A DNA stretch of 64,000 nucleotides from Tatumella punctata (lineage in GTDB: Bacteria; Pseudomonadota; Gammaproteobacteria; Enterobacterales; Enterobacteriaceae), in assembly GCF_039523735.1 (NCBI RefSeq), contig NZ_BAAAFW010000095.1, positions 147,897 through 211,896 on the forward strand. Reading direction: 5' to 3'. Made by a program: the position numbers and the translations under genes. The notes beneath the pieces are model-generated. The model saw only the letters and a list, made by a program, of their open reading frames with translations, made no database searches and was not told where the DNA came from. Below, one piece after another: positions 19,364-28,564 of the stretch (position 1 is the first letter of the stretch; each line of letters begins with the position of its first letter).

Positions 19364-19912
19364 ATGAACGATAAAAAAACCCCCTCTGAAGACCAGGCGC
19401 TGTTCCGGCAATTGATGTCAGATACCAGGCGCCTCAGGCAGGATACCGTTCTGCATAAACCGGTACGTACGAAAAGCAGTCATCTCCCGGAAAAACGAGC
19501 CCTGTCAGAACAGGCGGATCACAGTCATTACTTTTCCGATGAGTTCCAGCCCTTCTTATCCGAAGAAGGTCCGGTGCGTTACGTACGGACTGACGTCAGC
19601 CACTATGAATTAAAGAAACTGCGCCGCGGGGACTATACTCCGGAGATTTTTCTGGATTTACATGGCCTGACCCAACAACAAGCGAAGCAGGAACTGGGGG
19701 CATTACTTGCCGCCTGTCGTCGCGAACACCTGTTTTGTGCCAGTGTTATGCACGGGCACGGTAAGCGGATACTTAAGCAACAAACGCCATTGTGGCTGGC
19801 ACAGCACCCTTTTGTCATGGCATTTCATCAGGCACCGCGTATGTTCGGCGGGGATGCGGCATTGCTGGTATTAATTGAAACCGAAGAGTGGCAGCCGCCG
19901 GACTTACCCTGA
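19364..19912 (+). CDS. smrB: SmrB, ribosome rescue endonuclease
   Basis: SmrB cleaves mRNA at collided ribosomes. The 182-residue protein has the N-terminal ribosome-binding extension (DQALFRQLMSDTR) and the C-terminal SMR domain with DLHG (from about residue 98) and the HGHGKRIL loop. Its length and sequence closely follow E. coli SmrB. It is divergent from prmB; the 271-base spacer holds its promoter and no other gene seen. The ribosome-binding site is weak. Confidence 0.95.
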   Translation: MNDKKTPSEDQALFRQLMSDTRRLRQDTVLHKPVRTKSSHLPEKRALSEQADHSHYFSDEFQPFLSEEGPVRYVRTDVSHYELKKLRRGDYTPEIFLDLHGLTQQQAKQELGALLAACRREHLFCASVMHGHGKRILKQQTPLWLAQHPFVMAFHQAPRMFGGDAALLVLIETEEWQPPDLP

Positions 19913-19944
19913 CCCACGGGGCATCTCAGCCCTGTGGTCCGGTG

Positions 19945-20427
19945 TCAGATAGCTTTATCGAGTTTTGAAGGGCTGGTTTGCCAGAGCAGTTCACCGTTGC
20001 CGGTATTTTCGTCATAACAGACACAGGCAATACCCGAGGTGGCAAACATTGGCGGTGCTTCCTGCGGACACAGGGCAGAAACCAGGTAACCTACCAGCGG
20101 CAAATGAGACACCACCAGTACGGCAGCCACCCCGTCTTTCGCTAACACCTGCAGATAGCTGGCAACCATTTCAGCATCTCCTGACGGGGTCAGCTCAGGC
20201 AATACTTCAAACTGCTGCGGAAGCTGCATACAGTCCCTGACTTCCGACAGTGTCTGTTCAGCCCGCAGATACGGGCTGACCAGCACCCTTTCAATACTGA
20301 CCCTTTGTTTACCCAGCCAGCTGGCCATTTGTCGTGATTCGCTGCATCCGCAATGGGTTAAAGGTCTGGCTGAATCACAGTCCGCGTCGAGCGCCGCTTC
20401 ACCGTGACGCATAATATAAACTTGCAT
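19945..20427 (-). CDS. sixA: Phosphohistidine phosphatase SixA
   Basis: SixA dephosphorylates histidine phosphoproteins, known for ArcB and the nitrogen PTS protein NPr. The 160-residue histidine-phosphatase-fold protein has the RHG signature with nucleophile His8 (YIMRHGEA) and the second catalytic histidine in VVSHLPLVG. It is convergent with smrB. In E. coli fadJ and fadI lie next to it; here they are absent. Confidence 0.94.
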   Translation of the reverse strand: MQVYIMRHGEAALDADCDSARPLTHCGCSESRQMASWLGKQRVSIERVLVSPYLRAEQTLSEVRDCMQLPQQFEVLPELTPSGDAEMVASYLQVLAKDGVAAVLVVSHLPLVGYLVSALCPQEAPPMFATSGIACVCYDENTGNGELLWQTSPSKLDKAI

Positions 20428-20773
20428 ATGGCACCGCTGTTAATAGAAAAAAGAACGGTTTCATCACCTGCAATAAGCTGCAACAAGTAATAAAGCAGGT
20501 GTTTTACCTAAAGCCCGTGCTCCAGTCAACCAATTGTTTATTTACTGAACAGGCAATTTTACCGCGGTTTGACCCTGCGCAAACCTTCACCGGTTAATGT
20601 CTGCCTGCGCGCTGTCGCGACAGGGAACTATAACTTTCGGCACTGTTTGCCGGGAAATCGGTGACAATGGTACAGATGACTAATCGGCAGGCGTACCTGA
20701 AAACTGAAGTTGTGGAAACAAATACAAAACAACAAACACAATCAGCAACAGAAAAGTGGCAACAGGAAAGAAA
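20428..20773. other. Gene-free interval where E. coli carries fadJ-fadI
   Basis: No credible reading frame occurs in these 346 bases. They contain the upstream region of sixA, and E. coli places fadIJ in this position. The sequence shows no fad remnant recognisable by eye. Confidence 0.6.
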
Positions 20774-20799
20774 GAAAAACGGGGCCGGACACCGGCCCC
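20774..20799 (-). terminator. Rho-independent terminator of yfcZ
   Basis: The perfect stem GGGGCCGG (20781-20788) and CCGGCCCC (20792-20799) with a three-base loop is followed on the minus strand by a T tract (20775-20779). It lies 10 bases past the yfcZ stop. Confidence 0.88.
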
Positions 20800-20808
20800 T
20801 GCGGGAAA

Positions 20809-21105
20809 TTAACGCAGCCCCAGCTGGAAAATCATATTCTCCGCCTGACAGCTGAAAATAAACTCAGCCTGCAAGCGAACGCCAGCAGGGTCGTCAGAAA
20901 AGGTTGCCTGAATCTCACAGGGTGAAGATTCCACCGCCCGTGCTTTTTCCGTCAGCGCTTTCAGGGCAGCATCTGCGGCAGCCCGATCCGCATAGCTGGC
21001 CGACCAGCTGGCGGTGCAGTCGCTGTTATCAATCATGGTGCCAACATCCACACAGCAACAGGCGGCCGTTTCGTTAGCACTACACTTTTTAATTGCATCA
21101 GTCAT
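20809..21105 (-). CDS. yfcZ: YfcZ/YiiS family protein
   Basis: A 98-residue cysteine-rich cytosolic protein that closely matches E. coli YfcZ (CSANETAACCCVDVGT, NDCT-type block, C-terminal IFQLGLR). The function of the family is unknown. In E. coli fadL lies between yfcZ and mlaA, but here only about 210 bases separate yfcZ from the mlaA stop. It has its own strong terminator. Confidence 0.93.
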   Translation of the reverse strand: MTDAIKKCSANETAACCCVDVGTMIDNSDCTASWSASYADRAAADAALKALTEKARAVESSPCEIQATFSDDPAGVRLQAEFIFSCQAENMIFQLGLR

Positions 21106-21263
21106 TTTGTGCTCCGGTGCGTTTATGAATCACTGAGCACAGTGTACGCCTCCCGCGGAGGACTGTGCCAGATGAAAGCATGCCTTCCGTACGGAGAACA
21201 CCGAAAGCTTGATCCAAAGCAACAACCCCACTGTCAGCCAGAAACGTCATCCGTCATAAACAG

Positions 21264-21289
21264 CACGGGCCGGAAAAATCCGGCCCGTG
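21264..21289 (-). terminator. Hairpin downstream of mlaA
   Basis: Perfect 11-bp arms CACGGGCCGGA (21264-21274) and TCCGGCCCGTG (21279-21289) with a four-base loop lie about 30 bases past the mlaA stop. The following T run on the minus strand is poor, so it may be a terminator or an mRNA-stabilising hairpin. Confidence 0.6.
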
Positions 21290-21318
21290 GGGATCCCGCA
21301 GGGAGTGGTCAGCGGGGA

Positions 21319-22176
21319 TCAGTCAGCATCAATTTCGCTTAAATCACCCTGAATAGCCTGAGCATTCGGGTTAACTTCCGGTTTTAATTTACCGCCACTG
21401 GCAAGGAAATCGTAGCGCTGGAAGTAAGCATTACGGATAAAGGCGTAAGGATCACTTTGCTGTTTCAGGATAGCATCCGAATCGAGCAATTCAGCCCGTG
21501 TCTCGATCCCCTGCAATGCCCATTTGCCGGCCGAAAGCCAGATTGTCAGCCAGCTTAATGGCGGATACAGGGTATCTACCGCATCTCCTCCGTCCTGACG
21601 TACGGTGAAACTGCCATATCCCGGTAATTCCACATAAGGACCATAGCCAACCCCATAATGCCCCAGGGTGCTGCCGAAGCCATAGGCATGTTCACGGGCC
21701 AGTGCCGGATTCGCTTTACCTGCTACGTCAATAAACCCGCCCAGCCCCAGAGTACTGTTCAGGAAAAAGCGGGTAAAGTGGATAGCAGCACGGCGCACAT
21801 CCCCCTGTAACAGGTAGTTAACCATACTGGAAGGTTCATCCAGGTTACTCAGCGCATTACTCAGACCGTTCCTCGCCGGGACCGGCAGGTAATCCCGCCA
21901 GGCCACGGCTACCGGCCGAAGCACATAAGGGTCCAGCACGTTATAGTTAAAGTTAAACATCGTGCGGTTAAAACTTTCCAGCGGATCACTGCGTTGCCCT
22001 GAACCGGAGGCAGCGGCAGGCTGTGACTGCGGAACCGGAGTCTGCGCGGCAGCAGCCCTCCGTAGCTGCGACTCGGGTTTAACGGCCGGTGTGACATTGT
22101 CGGCTGCCGGTTTTGAACCGGCGCACCCCACCAGCAGTAAACTGGCCACCCCCAAACAGGTCAGGCGGTAATGCAT
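21319..22176 (-). CDS. mlaA: MlaA (VacJ) outer-membrane lipoprotein
   Basis: MlaA works with OmpC/F and the MlaFEDB-C system to remove phospholipids from the outer leaflet of the outer membrane. The 285-residue precursor starts MHYRLTCLG and has a lipobox ending LLVGC. A Pro/Ala/Gln-rich linker follows, about 35 residues longer than in E. coli, then the MlaA core (DPLESFNRTMFNFNYNVLD, GLGGFIDVAG). The ATG at 22176 with AGGGAG upstream is chosen over the far upstream start at 22293, which would bury the signal peptide. It begins only 34 bases after ccmI, so cotranscription with ccm is likely. Confidence 0.95.
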   Translation of the reverse strand: MHYRLTCLGVASLLLVGCAGSKPAADNVTPAVKPESQLRRAAAAQTPVPQSQPAAASGSGQRSDPLESFNRTMFNFNYNVLDPYVLRPVAVAWRDYLPVPARNGLSNALSNLDEPSSMVNYLLQGDVRRAAIHFTRFFLNSTLGLGGFIDVAGKANPALAREHAYGFGSTLGHYGVGYGPYVELPGYGSFTVRQDGGDAVDTLYPPLSWLTIWLSAGKWALQGIETRAELLDSDAILKQQSDPYAFIRNAYFQRYDFLASGGKLKPEVNPNAQAIQGDLSEIDAD

Positions 22177-22210
22177 GCTGAGCTCCCTGTGCAATAAACG
22201 ATTTCTTAAT

Positions 22211-23425
22211 TCAGGGCTGCTGCTGGTTGATATCAACAGCCACTGTCTGTTTACCAGTATAGTGGATTTTTCCGGTTTGCCCGTACCAGTCACCCGGCTG
22301 AGGGTTTGCGCTTCCGTTACGGGAGATTCGCACCCTGACCTGAAGAGTATGCTGTGCTGATAACAAACGTTCCGGCATCATGGCATTGCTGTCATCGAGG
22401 GTCAGAGTCAGCGGGAAATGGCTCAATGGCAGACGTTTTACCGCCACCGGCACCGGAGAAACACCATCAGTCACGGAAATATACAATATTCCGTCCGGTG
22501 TTAACATTTTTTCCGCCTGCGGGGTAATAGCAACCTGCAATGTCAGGCTGCTGGTTTGCTGCCCCGCATTGGTCCTGGCCTGCTCTATTCCTTTACGTAC
22601 CGCGTCTGCTTCCTTCGAATCGGCCGGTAACAGGGTTAGCATTTTTTGCCAATAGCTGATGGCTTTATCGTAATTTTGTTCGGTAAAACTCACCGCCGCC
22701 AGCAGGCTCAGGATACGCAGATTCTGCGGCGCAGTGCGCAGCATATCCCCCAGCATAACTTCTGCCTGCCGGTTATCCTGTGGATCCGGCGAGCGTACCA
22801 GCACTTCAGCATAATCCAGTTTCAGATCACTGTTGTCCGGCGATAGCTTCAGTGCCCGCTGGAACGCCTGGCTGGAAAGAGGCACATTATTCAGCACCAT
22901 GCCTAACCGGCCAAGCATCGCCCAGTCATTAATGTTGTCCGGGTCCGATAGCAGGGAGGTTCTCAGGCCGACTTCAAAATCCGCCAGTTCCTGCATATTC
23001 AGGTTTTTCCCCTGCGGATCCATCAGGCGCTGGCGTAATGCCGGATACTCATCACGGATTTGCGTCCACTGCATCACCTGCAACAAGCCACCGGTTTTCA
23101 GATACATGCCGAGGGTCACCAGCACTAACACCACCAGCCCGGGCCACAATACCCAGCGGCCACTGGTCCTGACCTGCTGAGCGGGTTGCTGTTCCGGAAT
23201 ATCAGTGAGTAATGTTTGCTGTAACTCAGCAATCATTTCCTGTTTCCCGGCCACCACGCCCTGCTCCTCATCGTCATCAAGTTCGTTCAGCCGCTGGCGA
23301 TAAAAGGTTTTATTCAGCTGATCACGCTGATTACTGGTGTCCTTCCCCGAACGCCAGCCACTGGTCAGGATTAATGCACACGCCGCCAGCAATAAAATAC
23401 AGATGCTTAACCAAAGGGCACTCAT
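22211..23425 (-). CDS. ccmI: Cytochrome c maturation protein CcmI
   Basis: CcmI is the apocytochrome c chaperone of system I. It has N-terminal membrane helices (WLSICILLLAACALIL and WVLWPGLVVLVLVTLGMYL) and a periplasmic TPR region (DNINDWAMLGRL, PQNLRILSLLAAVSF) ending in a beta-rich domain. The 404-residue protein is separate from CcmH, whereas E. coli fuses both into one polypeptide. It overlaps ccmH by 4 bases and is the last ccm gene. Confidence 0.93.
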   Translation of the reverse strand: MSALWLSICILLLAACALILTSGWRSGKDTSNQRDQLNKTFYRQRLNELDDDEEQGVVAGKQEMIAELQQTLLTDIPEQQPAQQVRTSGRWVLWPGLVVLVLVTLGMYLKTGGLLQVMQWTQIRDEYPALRQRLMDPQGKNLNMQELADFEVGLRTSLLSDPDNINDWAMLGRLGMVLNNVPLSSQAFQRALKLSPDNSDLKLDYAEVLVRSPDPQDNRQAEVMLGDMLRTAPQNLRILSLLAAVSFTEQNYDKAISYWQKMLTLLPADSKEADAVRKGIEQARTNAGQQTSSLTLQVAITPQAEKMLTPDGILYISVTDGVSPVPVAVKRLPLSHFPLTLTLDDSNAMMPERLLSAQHTLQVRVRISRNGSANPQPGDWYGQTGKIHYTGKQTVAVDINQQQP

Positions 23426-23880
23426 AGCGGTTTCCCGTCATTATCCAGTAACGCAGCCAGTCTTTGCTGTTCGCTGATATCCAGCTGGCTGCTTATTTTT
23501 TTTCTTCTGCTGCGTAAAATAATCAACGCAGCACCTGCAATCACAAATAAAGCCGGCCCGACCCATAAAATAAGGGTCGAGGGGGTTACCGGCGGCTCAT
23601 AGGTCACAAAATTACCGTAGCGGCCCACCATATAATTAATAATCTGCTGCCGGCTCTGACCTTGCTGCATCAGCTCATACACTTTCTGCCGCATATCGGC
23701 AGCAATCATCGCCCCGGAATCAGCAATACTGTTATTCTGGCATTTAGGACAGCGCAGAGACTGGGTCAAATCACGGTACTGCTCTTCCTGTGCCAGTGAC
23801 GTAAAGTGATAAGTATCAATAGCCGCCCACAGACTAAAGCTGGTCAGCATGGCAGCCACAAACAAAATCAGTTTTTTCAT
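23422..23880 (-). CDS. ccmH: Cytochrome c maturation protein CcmH
   Basis: CcmH is the membrane-anchored thioreductase that keeps apocytochrome CXXCH cysteines reduced for heme ligation. The 152-residue precursor has a signal sequence, the redox motif LRCPKC (Cys44, Cys47) and a second transmembrane helix (LILWVGPALFVIAGAALII) before a basic tail. The protein stops where E. coli continues into the CcmI part; the ATGA overlap shows a true gene boundary and not a frameshift. Confidence 0.96.
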   Translation of the reverse strand: MKKLILFVAAMLTSFSLWAAIDTYHFTSLAQEEQYRDLTQSLRCPKCQNNSIADSGAMIAADMRQKVYELMQQGQSRQQIINYMVGRYGNFVTYEPPVTPSTLILWVGPALFVIAGAALIILRSRRKKISSQLDISEQQRLAALLDNDGKPL

Positions 23881-23884
23881 CCGC

Positions 23885-24442
23885 TCAGTTCCCCGCTAAC
23901 TTACTGTATTTATTCCACAGCGGTTCAACCTGCTGCTGCCAGACACAGGCATTCATATCACCCGCATGGCGGTAACGGATAATGCCTTTACCATCAATCA
24001 GGAAAGTTTCAGGTGCACCATAGACACCTAAGTCCAGCCCCAGCATACCGTTACCGTCATACAGGCTCAGCGCATAAGGATTGCCCAGAGTATTCAGCCA
24101 GTTAATTGCTTTGACCCGATTATCTTTATAATTCAGCCCCACTACCCTGACTCCTTTCTCGGCCAGAGTATTCAGGTACTCATGTTCCGCACGGCAGGTA
24201 GGGCACCATGTCGCCCATACATTCAGCAGTACCGGTTTTCCATCCACCAGTGCACTCTGGTTGTAATATTTCCCCGGCGTCTGCAATGACTCGAGTTTAA
24301 ATACCGGCACCGGTTTACCGACCAGCGCAGACTCCAGCAAGGTCGGGTCATCCCCCTCAGCATTACGGTTCAGTTGCCAGAGTAAGGCTGCCGCCAGCAG
24401 TAAAAATAACACTAACGGAATAAACAGGATTTTCTTGTTCAT
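23885..24442 (-). CDS. ccmG: Thiol:disulfide interchange protein CcmG/DsbE
   Basis: CcmG is a membrane-tethered periplasmic thioredoxin that supplies reductant from DsbD to the CcmH-apocytochrome pathway. It has 185 residues, an N-terminal anchor, and the active site WATWCPTC with Cys80 and Cys83. The cis-proline region GAPETFLID is intact. It overlaps ccmF by 4 bases. Confidence 0.97.
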   Translation of the reverse strand: MNKKILFIPLVLFLLLAAALLWQLNRNAEGDDPTLLESALVGKPVPVFKLESLQTPGKYYNQSALVDGKPVLLNVWATWCPTCRAEHEYLNTLAEKGVRVVGLNYKDNRVKAINWLNTLGNPYALSLYDGNGMLGLDLGVYGAPETFLIDGKGIIRYRHAGDMNACVWQQQVEPLWNKYSKLAGN

Positions 24443-26403
24443 GACTGGGGCTCCTGCTGTGACTGCGCTTTTTTACGGGAGCGATATCGCGGATCCAGCA
24501 GACACAGAATACCGCCAACCGCCATAAAGACGCCGCCGAACCAAATCCAGCGCACAAAAGGTTTGTAATAGATACGCACCGCCCAGGAACCCTGGCCAAT
24601 TTCTTCGCCCAGCGCAGCATACAGGTCACGGCTGAAACCACCACTGATCGCCGCTTCTGTCATCATGGTACGGGCTGCGGTGTAGAAACGTTTTTCGGCA
24701 TGTAACACCGCTTCCTGTTTACCGTTACGGGTGACATCAATAATCGCCACCCCGCCTGTATAGTTCGGGCCTGTCAGGCGCTGAACATCGCGGAACAGAA
24801 AATGGTAATTATGAATATCGACCGTATCTCCGGCTTTCATCCGCACATCCCGTTCAACACTGTACTGGGTACTGAAAGCAATCCCGATCACTGTCACCGC
24901 GACACCCAGATGTCCCAGCACCATCCCCCAGTGACTGCGGGAAAGATGGGTCAGGCCACGCCAGAAGCTATGGCGATGAGTTGCACGCTCATGCAATTCC
25001 ATCAGGGTCAGCAGAATAACCCATACAGACATCAGCAAACCGACCACGGTCATCGCTTCAATACGATCCTGCAGCAGCAATGGCAGAACAATTGACGCTA
25101 TCAGCGTAACCACCGCCGCAATAATCAGCCGCTTATACAGCTTTTGCGGCTCATCACGACGCCAGCGAACCAGCGGTCCGATACCCAGCATCAGAGCAAA
25201 CGGCGCCATAATCCAGGTAAACATGGTATTAAAGAACGGCGCGCCAATCGAAATACTGCCCAGCCCCAGCTCTTTATGTACCAGGGGTAATAAAGTGCCC
25301 AGTAATACCACCAGCATCGCAGCAATCAGCAAAACGTTGTTGCCCAGCAGGAATGATTCACGTGACCAGCCGTCATTTTGTACCCGGCTGCGTACTTTAC
25401 CGCCACGCAATGCGTACAACAGTAATGAACTGCCGATAACAATCACCAGAAAGATAAGAATAAAGATCCCGCGGGACGGATCCGACGCGAAGGAGTGCAC
25501 CGAGACCAGCACCCCGGAACGGACCAGGAAGGTGCCCAGCAGACTCAGTGAAAACGCCGTGATGGCCAGCAGGACGGTCCAGGATTTGAAAGAACCTCGC
25601 TTTTCGGTAACTGCCAGTGAATGGATCAATGCGGTGCCCGCCAGCCACGGCATCAGCGACGCGTTCTCGACCGGATCCCAGAACCACCAGCCTCCCCAGC
25701 CGAGTTCGTAATACGCCCAGGCAGAGCCTAAAACGATACCGATAGTCAGAAACACCCAGGCTGCCGTGGTCCACGGACGCGACCAGCGTGCCCATGCGGT
25801 ATCCAGGCGTCCGGTCATCAGTGAGGCAATCGCAAAAGCAAAAGCCACCGAGAACCCGACATACCCCATATATAACAGCGGCGGATGGAAAATCAGTCCG
25901 ATATCCTGCAACATCGGGTTAAGATCACTGCCATCGACCGGAAAGTCAGGCAGAGTACGGATAAACGGGTTAGATGTCAGCGTAATAAACAGCAAAAACC
26001 CGAGGTTAATCATCCCCATAACCGCCAGAACCCTGGCAATCGCGTCCTGAGGCATACTGCGGCTCAGCAACGCGACTGCCAGTGTCCAGCCGCTGAGCAT
26101 CAGCAGCCACAACAGCAACGAGCCTTCATGCGCCCCCCAGGTGGCCGCAATCCGGTACCAGACCGGCAGCATACTGTTCGAGTTTTCAGCGACATAAGCC
26201 ACAGTAAAGTCATTAACAATAAAAGCATGTACCAGAATCAGAAACGCACCGGCAATACAGGCAAATAACCCATAACTCAGAGGTCTGGCCAGTCCCATCA
26301 GCCGGTTATCCAGCCTTGCCGCACCCCATAACGGGTAAATACTTAATAACAATGCCAGGCCCAGCGCCAGACATAACAGAAAACTGCCTATTTCAGGGAT
26401 CAT
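24439..26403 (-). CDS. ccmF: Heme lyase CcmF
   Basis: CcmF is the polytopic heme lyase that transfers heme from holo-CcmE to apocytochrome c. The 654-residue protein has the tryptophan-rich WWD motif (WGGWWFWDPVENASLMPW) on a periplasmic loop and the large C-terminal periplasmic domain (FSTQYSVERDVRM). The length is the family norm. It overlaps ccmE and ccmG by 4 bases each, indicating translational coupling. Confidence 0.98.
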   Translation of the reverse strand: MIPEIGSFLLCLALGLALLLSIYPLWGAARLDNRLMGLARPLSYGLFACIAGAFLILVHAFIVNDFTVAYVAENSNSMLPVWYRIAATWGAHEGSLLLWLLMLSGWTLAVALLSRSMPQDAIARVLAVMGMINLGFLLFITLTSNPFIRTLPDFPVDGSDLNPMLQDIGLIFHPPLLYMGYVGFSVAFAFAIASLMTGRLDTAWARWSRPWTTAAWVFLTIGIVLGSAWAYYELGWGGWWFWDPVENASLMPWLAGTALIHSLAVTEKRGSFKSWTVLLAITAFSLSLLGTFLVRSGVLVSVHSFASDPSRGIFILIFLVIVIGSSLLLYALRGGKVRSRVQNDGWSRESFLLGNNVLLIAAMLVVLLGTLLPLVHKELGLGSISIGAPFFNTMFTWIMAPFALMLGIGPLVRWRRDEPQKLYKRLIIAAVVTLIASIVLPLLLQDRIEAMTVVGLLMSVWVILLTLMELHERATHRHSFWRGLTHLSRSHWGMVLGHLGVAVTVIGIAFSTQYSVERDVRMKAGDTVDIHNYHFLFRDVQRLTGPNYTGGVAIIDVTRNGKQEAVLHAEKRFYTAARTMMTEAAISGGFSRDLYAALGEEIGQGSWAVRIYYKPFVRWIWFGGVFMAVGGILCLLDPRYRSRKKAQSQQEPQS

Positions 26404-26891
26404 GGTTGCTCACCTTGTCCGTTCTGGTAGCGATCGGCAGGCCCTTTATGGTTCTGTTTCATCGCATCCTCAATTTCCGGGGGAGTATATTTTTCATCAT
26501 GCTTGGCCAGCACTTGCTGTGCTTTAATCAGGTTGCCGTCTTCCAGTACCCCCTGGGCGACAATCCCCTGCCCTTCACGGAACAGATCAGGAAGAATGCC
26601 GACATAGCTGACATCCACTACACCGTTAGCATCATAGAGCTTGAATTCCACCGCGAGACTGTCAGGGTCACGTTTTACGCTGCCTGGCATCACCATGCCG
26701 CCAATACGTAAATGCTGCCCGACATGGGGTTTTTCCAGATGCTGCGGACCACGCCCGTGAAGAACTTCACTGGGGGTGTAGAACAAATCAATGTTTGAAC
26801 GCAGGGCATACATAACCAAACCGGTCGCCAGCCCGAGGCCGGCCAGTATTGCCACCACAACCTGTAAGCGGCGACGACGACGAATGTTCAC
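26400..26891 (-). CDS. ccmE: Heme chaperone CcmE
   Basis: CcmE binds heme covalently through a histidine in the periplasm and carries it to CcmF. The 163-residue protein has an N-terminal anchor after the basic NIRRRRR start, the OB-fold body (GGMVMPGSVKRDP), the heme-binding His131 (VLAKHDEKY) and the stabilising Tyr135. Confidence 0.97.
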   Translation of the reverse strand: MNIRRRRRLQVVVAILAGLGLATGLVMYALRSNIDLFYTPSEVLHGRGPQHLEKPHVGQHLRIGGMVMPGSVKRDPDSLAVEFKLYDANGVVDVSYVGILPDLFREGQGIVAQGVLEDGNLIKAQQVLAKHDEKYTPPEIEDAMKQNHKGPADRYQNGQGEQP

Positions 26892-27124
26892 AAGTGATCT
26901 CCTGCCTTGTTAGCGGCGGTTTTTTTCTGTTTTGCGGCGCTGATCCGGCGTTCACGGGATTCACGCTGTCTTATTTGTTTTAATAATTGTTTTCGTTGTA
27001 GCAGGGTATGGATGATCAGGCATCCGAAGGCCAGTAAGGTAAAACCAACAGATAACCAGACGTAAAAGGCATAGCCTCCCATCTGGAAAAAACTTGTCCA
27101 CGAAGAAAATGCCGGAGTCATCAT
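26888..27124 (-). CDS. ccmD: Heme exporter protein CcmD
   Basis: CcmD is a small membrane protein that helps release holo-CcmE from CcmABC. The 77-78-residue protein shows the family start TPAFSSWTSFFQMGGYAF, one transmembrane helix and a highly basic cytoplasmic tail. Two adjacent ATGs (27124 and 27121) are possible starts. It overlaps ccmC and ccmE. Confidence 0.92.
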   Translation of the reverse strand: MMTPAFSSWTSFFQMGGYAFYVWLSVGFTLLAFGCLIIHTLLQRKQLLKQIRQRESRERRISAAKQKKTAANKAGDHL

Positions 27125-27858
27125 TTACGCCCCTTATTAGCAATGGCAGAAACCCAGGGACGGTTTCGTTCAGTAAACAGAATAAGGTTACGTAAACGCA
27201 TCAGGGTAAGAGAGATGAAAACCAGCAGGTAACCGAGAATTGACCAGCGTAACGGGCTACGCATCGGCGGGGCGATATCCTGCTGAAGCAGTCCGGAAGA
27301 CGCCTGGTGCAGGGTATTCCACCACTGTACCGAATAATGAATAATCGGCAGGTTTACCACACCAACCAGAATTAAGATGCCGGCAGCACGTCCGGCAACC
27401 CGGCGATCGTCGAAAGCATTATAGAGGGTAATGACCCCCATATAGATAAACAGTAACACCAGTTCCGATGTCAGACGCGCATCCCACACCCACCAGGTGC
27501 CCCACATGGGTTTACCCCATGCAGACCCGGTAATCAGAGCGATAAAAGTAAATACCGCCCCCACCGGAGCCATCGCCGCCGCAACCAGGTCTGACATTTT
27601 CATTTGCCAGACCAGCCCGATAAAAGCCGCAATCGCCATTGATGCATAGACGCCCATTGACCACATGGCTGCCGGCACATGAATATACATAATACGGTAA
27701 CTGTCGCCCTGCTGGTAATCAGGGGGGGCAAAACCGAACCCCCAAATCCAGCCTGTCAGCAATGTGACTAATGCTGCCAGGCTTACCCACGGGATAAATT
27801 TACCGCAAACGTTATAAAGTCTCTCTGGCCTGGCCAGTTGGTGTAACCATTTCCACAT
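27121..27858 (-). CDS. ccmC: Heme exporter/handling protein CcmC
   Basis: CcmC attaches heme to CcmE. The 245-residue polytopic protein carries the WWD motif (WGTWWVWDARLTSELVLL) flanked by conserved histidines (YIHVPAAMWS; IIHYSVQWWNTLH). The ATG at 27858 matches E. coli MWKTLHQLA; the longer frame from 27978 would overlap ccmB and is rejected. Confidence 0.97.
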   Translation of the reverse strand: MWKWLHQLARPERLYNVCGKFIPWVSLAALVTLLTGWIWGFGFAPPDYQQGDSYRIMYIHVPAAMWSMGVYASMAIAAFIGLVWQMKMSDLVAAAMAPVGAVFTFIALITGSAWGKPMWGTWWVWDARLTSELVLLFIYMGVITLYNAFDDRRVAGRAAGILILVGVVNLPIIHYSVQWWNTLHQASSGLLQQDIAPPMRSPLRWSILGYLLVFISLTLMRLRNLILFTERNRPWVSAIANKGRK

Positions 27859-27904
27859 TTTGTATTGCTCACTAATATTTACTAAAAGCAGCACAACACG
27901 CAGC

Positions 27905-28564
27905 TTATTGCAGGCTGATTCGCACCGCTGCGGCTGTGGCAAAAGGCGCCAGAGTAATACTGGCTGCCAGCATCGCACCTAATATTGCCAGGTAACCACT
28001 GATGGGTAATCCCTGGCTGGCAGCATCAATGGCTGCACTTGAAAAAATCAGTACCGGTACCGCCAGCGGCAGTACCAGCAAACTGAGCAGTACCCCGCCC
28101 CGCCGCAGTCCGACGGTCAGGCCCACGCCGATAGCCCCCAGAAAACTCAGTACCGGGGTACCGAGTAACAGGGTCAGCGCCAGTCCGCACCATCCCCGGA
28201 AATTGAGAGATAACAATAATGACGCCAGCGGAGATAGAATAATCAACGGCACGCCGGTGACCAGCCAGTGGGCAATCACTTTACCCAATACAGTCAGGGG
28301 TAAGGGAGCCGGTAATAACAACAGTTGCTCCAGAGAGCCGTCGCTAAAGTCATCACGAAATAACCGCTCGAGGGCCAGTAAAGAAGAAAGTAATGCCGCC
28401 ACCCAGACAACCCCCGGGGCAACCCTGGCCAGCAATTGTGATTCAGGACCAATACCGAGCGGAAATAACGTCACCACTATCAGGAAAAACCACAGCGGAT
28501 TAATAATTTCTGAACCACTACGGAAAGCTATTTTCAGCTCACGACGAATAACACTTACCAGCAT
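27905..28564 (-). CDS. ccmB: Heme ABC transporter permease CcmB
   Basis: CcmB is the membrane subunit that with CcmA forms the ATPase releasing holo-CcmE. The 219-residue protein has six hydrophobic helices and closely follows E. coli CcmB (NPLWFFLIVVTLFPLGIGP, ALLSSLLALERLFRDDF). It overlaps ccmA by 10 bases and is separated from ccmC by 46 bases. Confidence 0.96.
   Translation of the reverse strand: MLVSVIRRELKIAFRSGSEIINPLWFFLIVVTLFPLGIGPESQLLARVAPGVVWVAALLSSLLALERLFRDDFSDGSLEQLLLLPAPLPLTVLGKVIAHWLVTGVPLIILSPLASLLLSLNFRGWCGLALTLLLGTPVLSFLGAIGVGLTVGLRRGGVLLSLLVLPLAVPVLIFSSAAIDAASQGLPISGYLAILGAMLAASITLAPFATAAAVRISLQ

Noticed and set aside
22177..22293. Longer MlaA start at 22293
   Set aside because: The lipoprotein signal peptide begins at 22176 with a good ribosome-binding site, so the upstream 39 residues cannot be part of the protein.
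23422..23425. CcmH and CcmI split by a possible frameshift
   Set aside because: The junction is a normal ATGA overlap, and both products have complete domain layouts. Separate CcmH and CcmI are common outside E. coli.
27859..27978. Longer CcmC start at 27978
   Set aside because: It would overlap ccmB by 74 bases and add 40 residues with no match; the MWKWLHQLA start aligns with E. coli.
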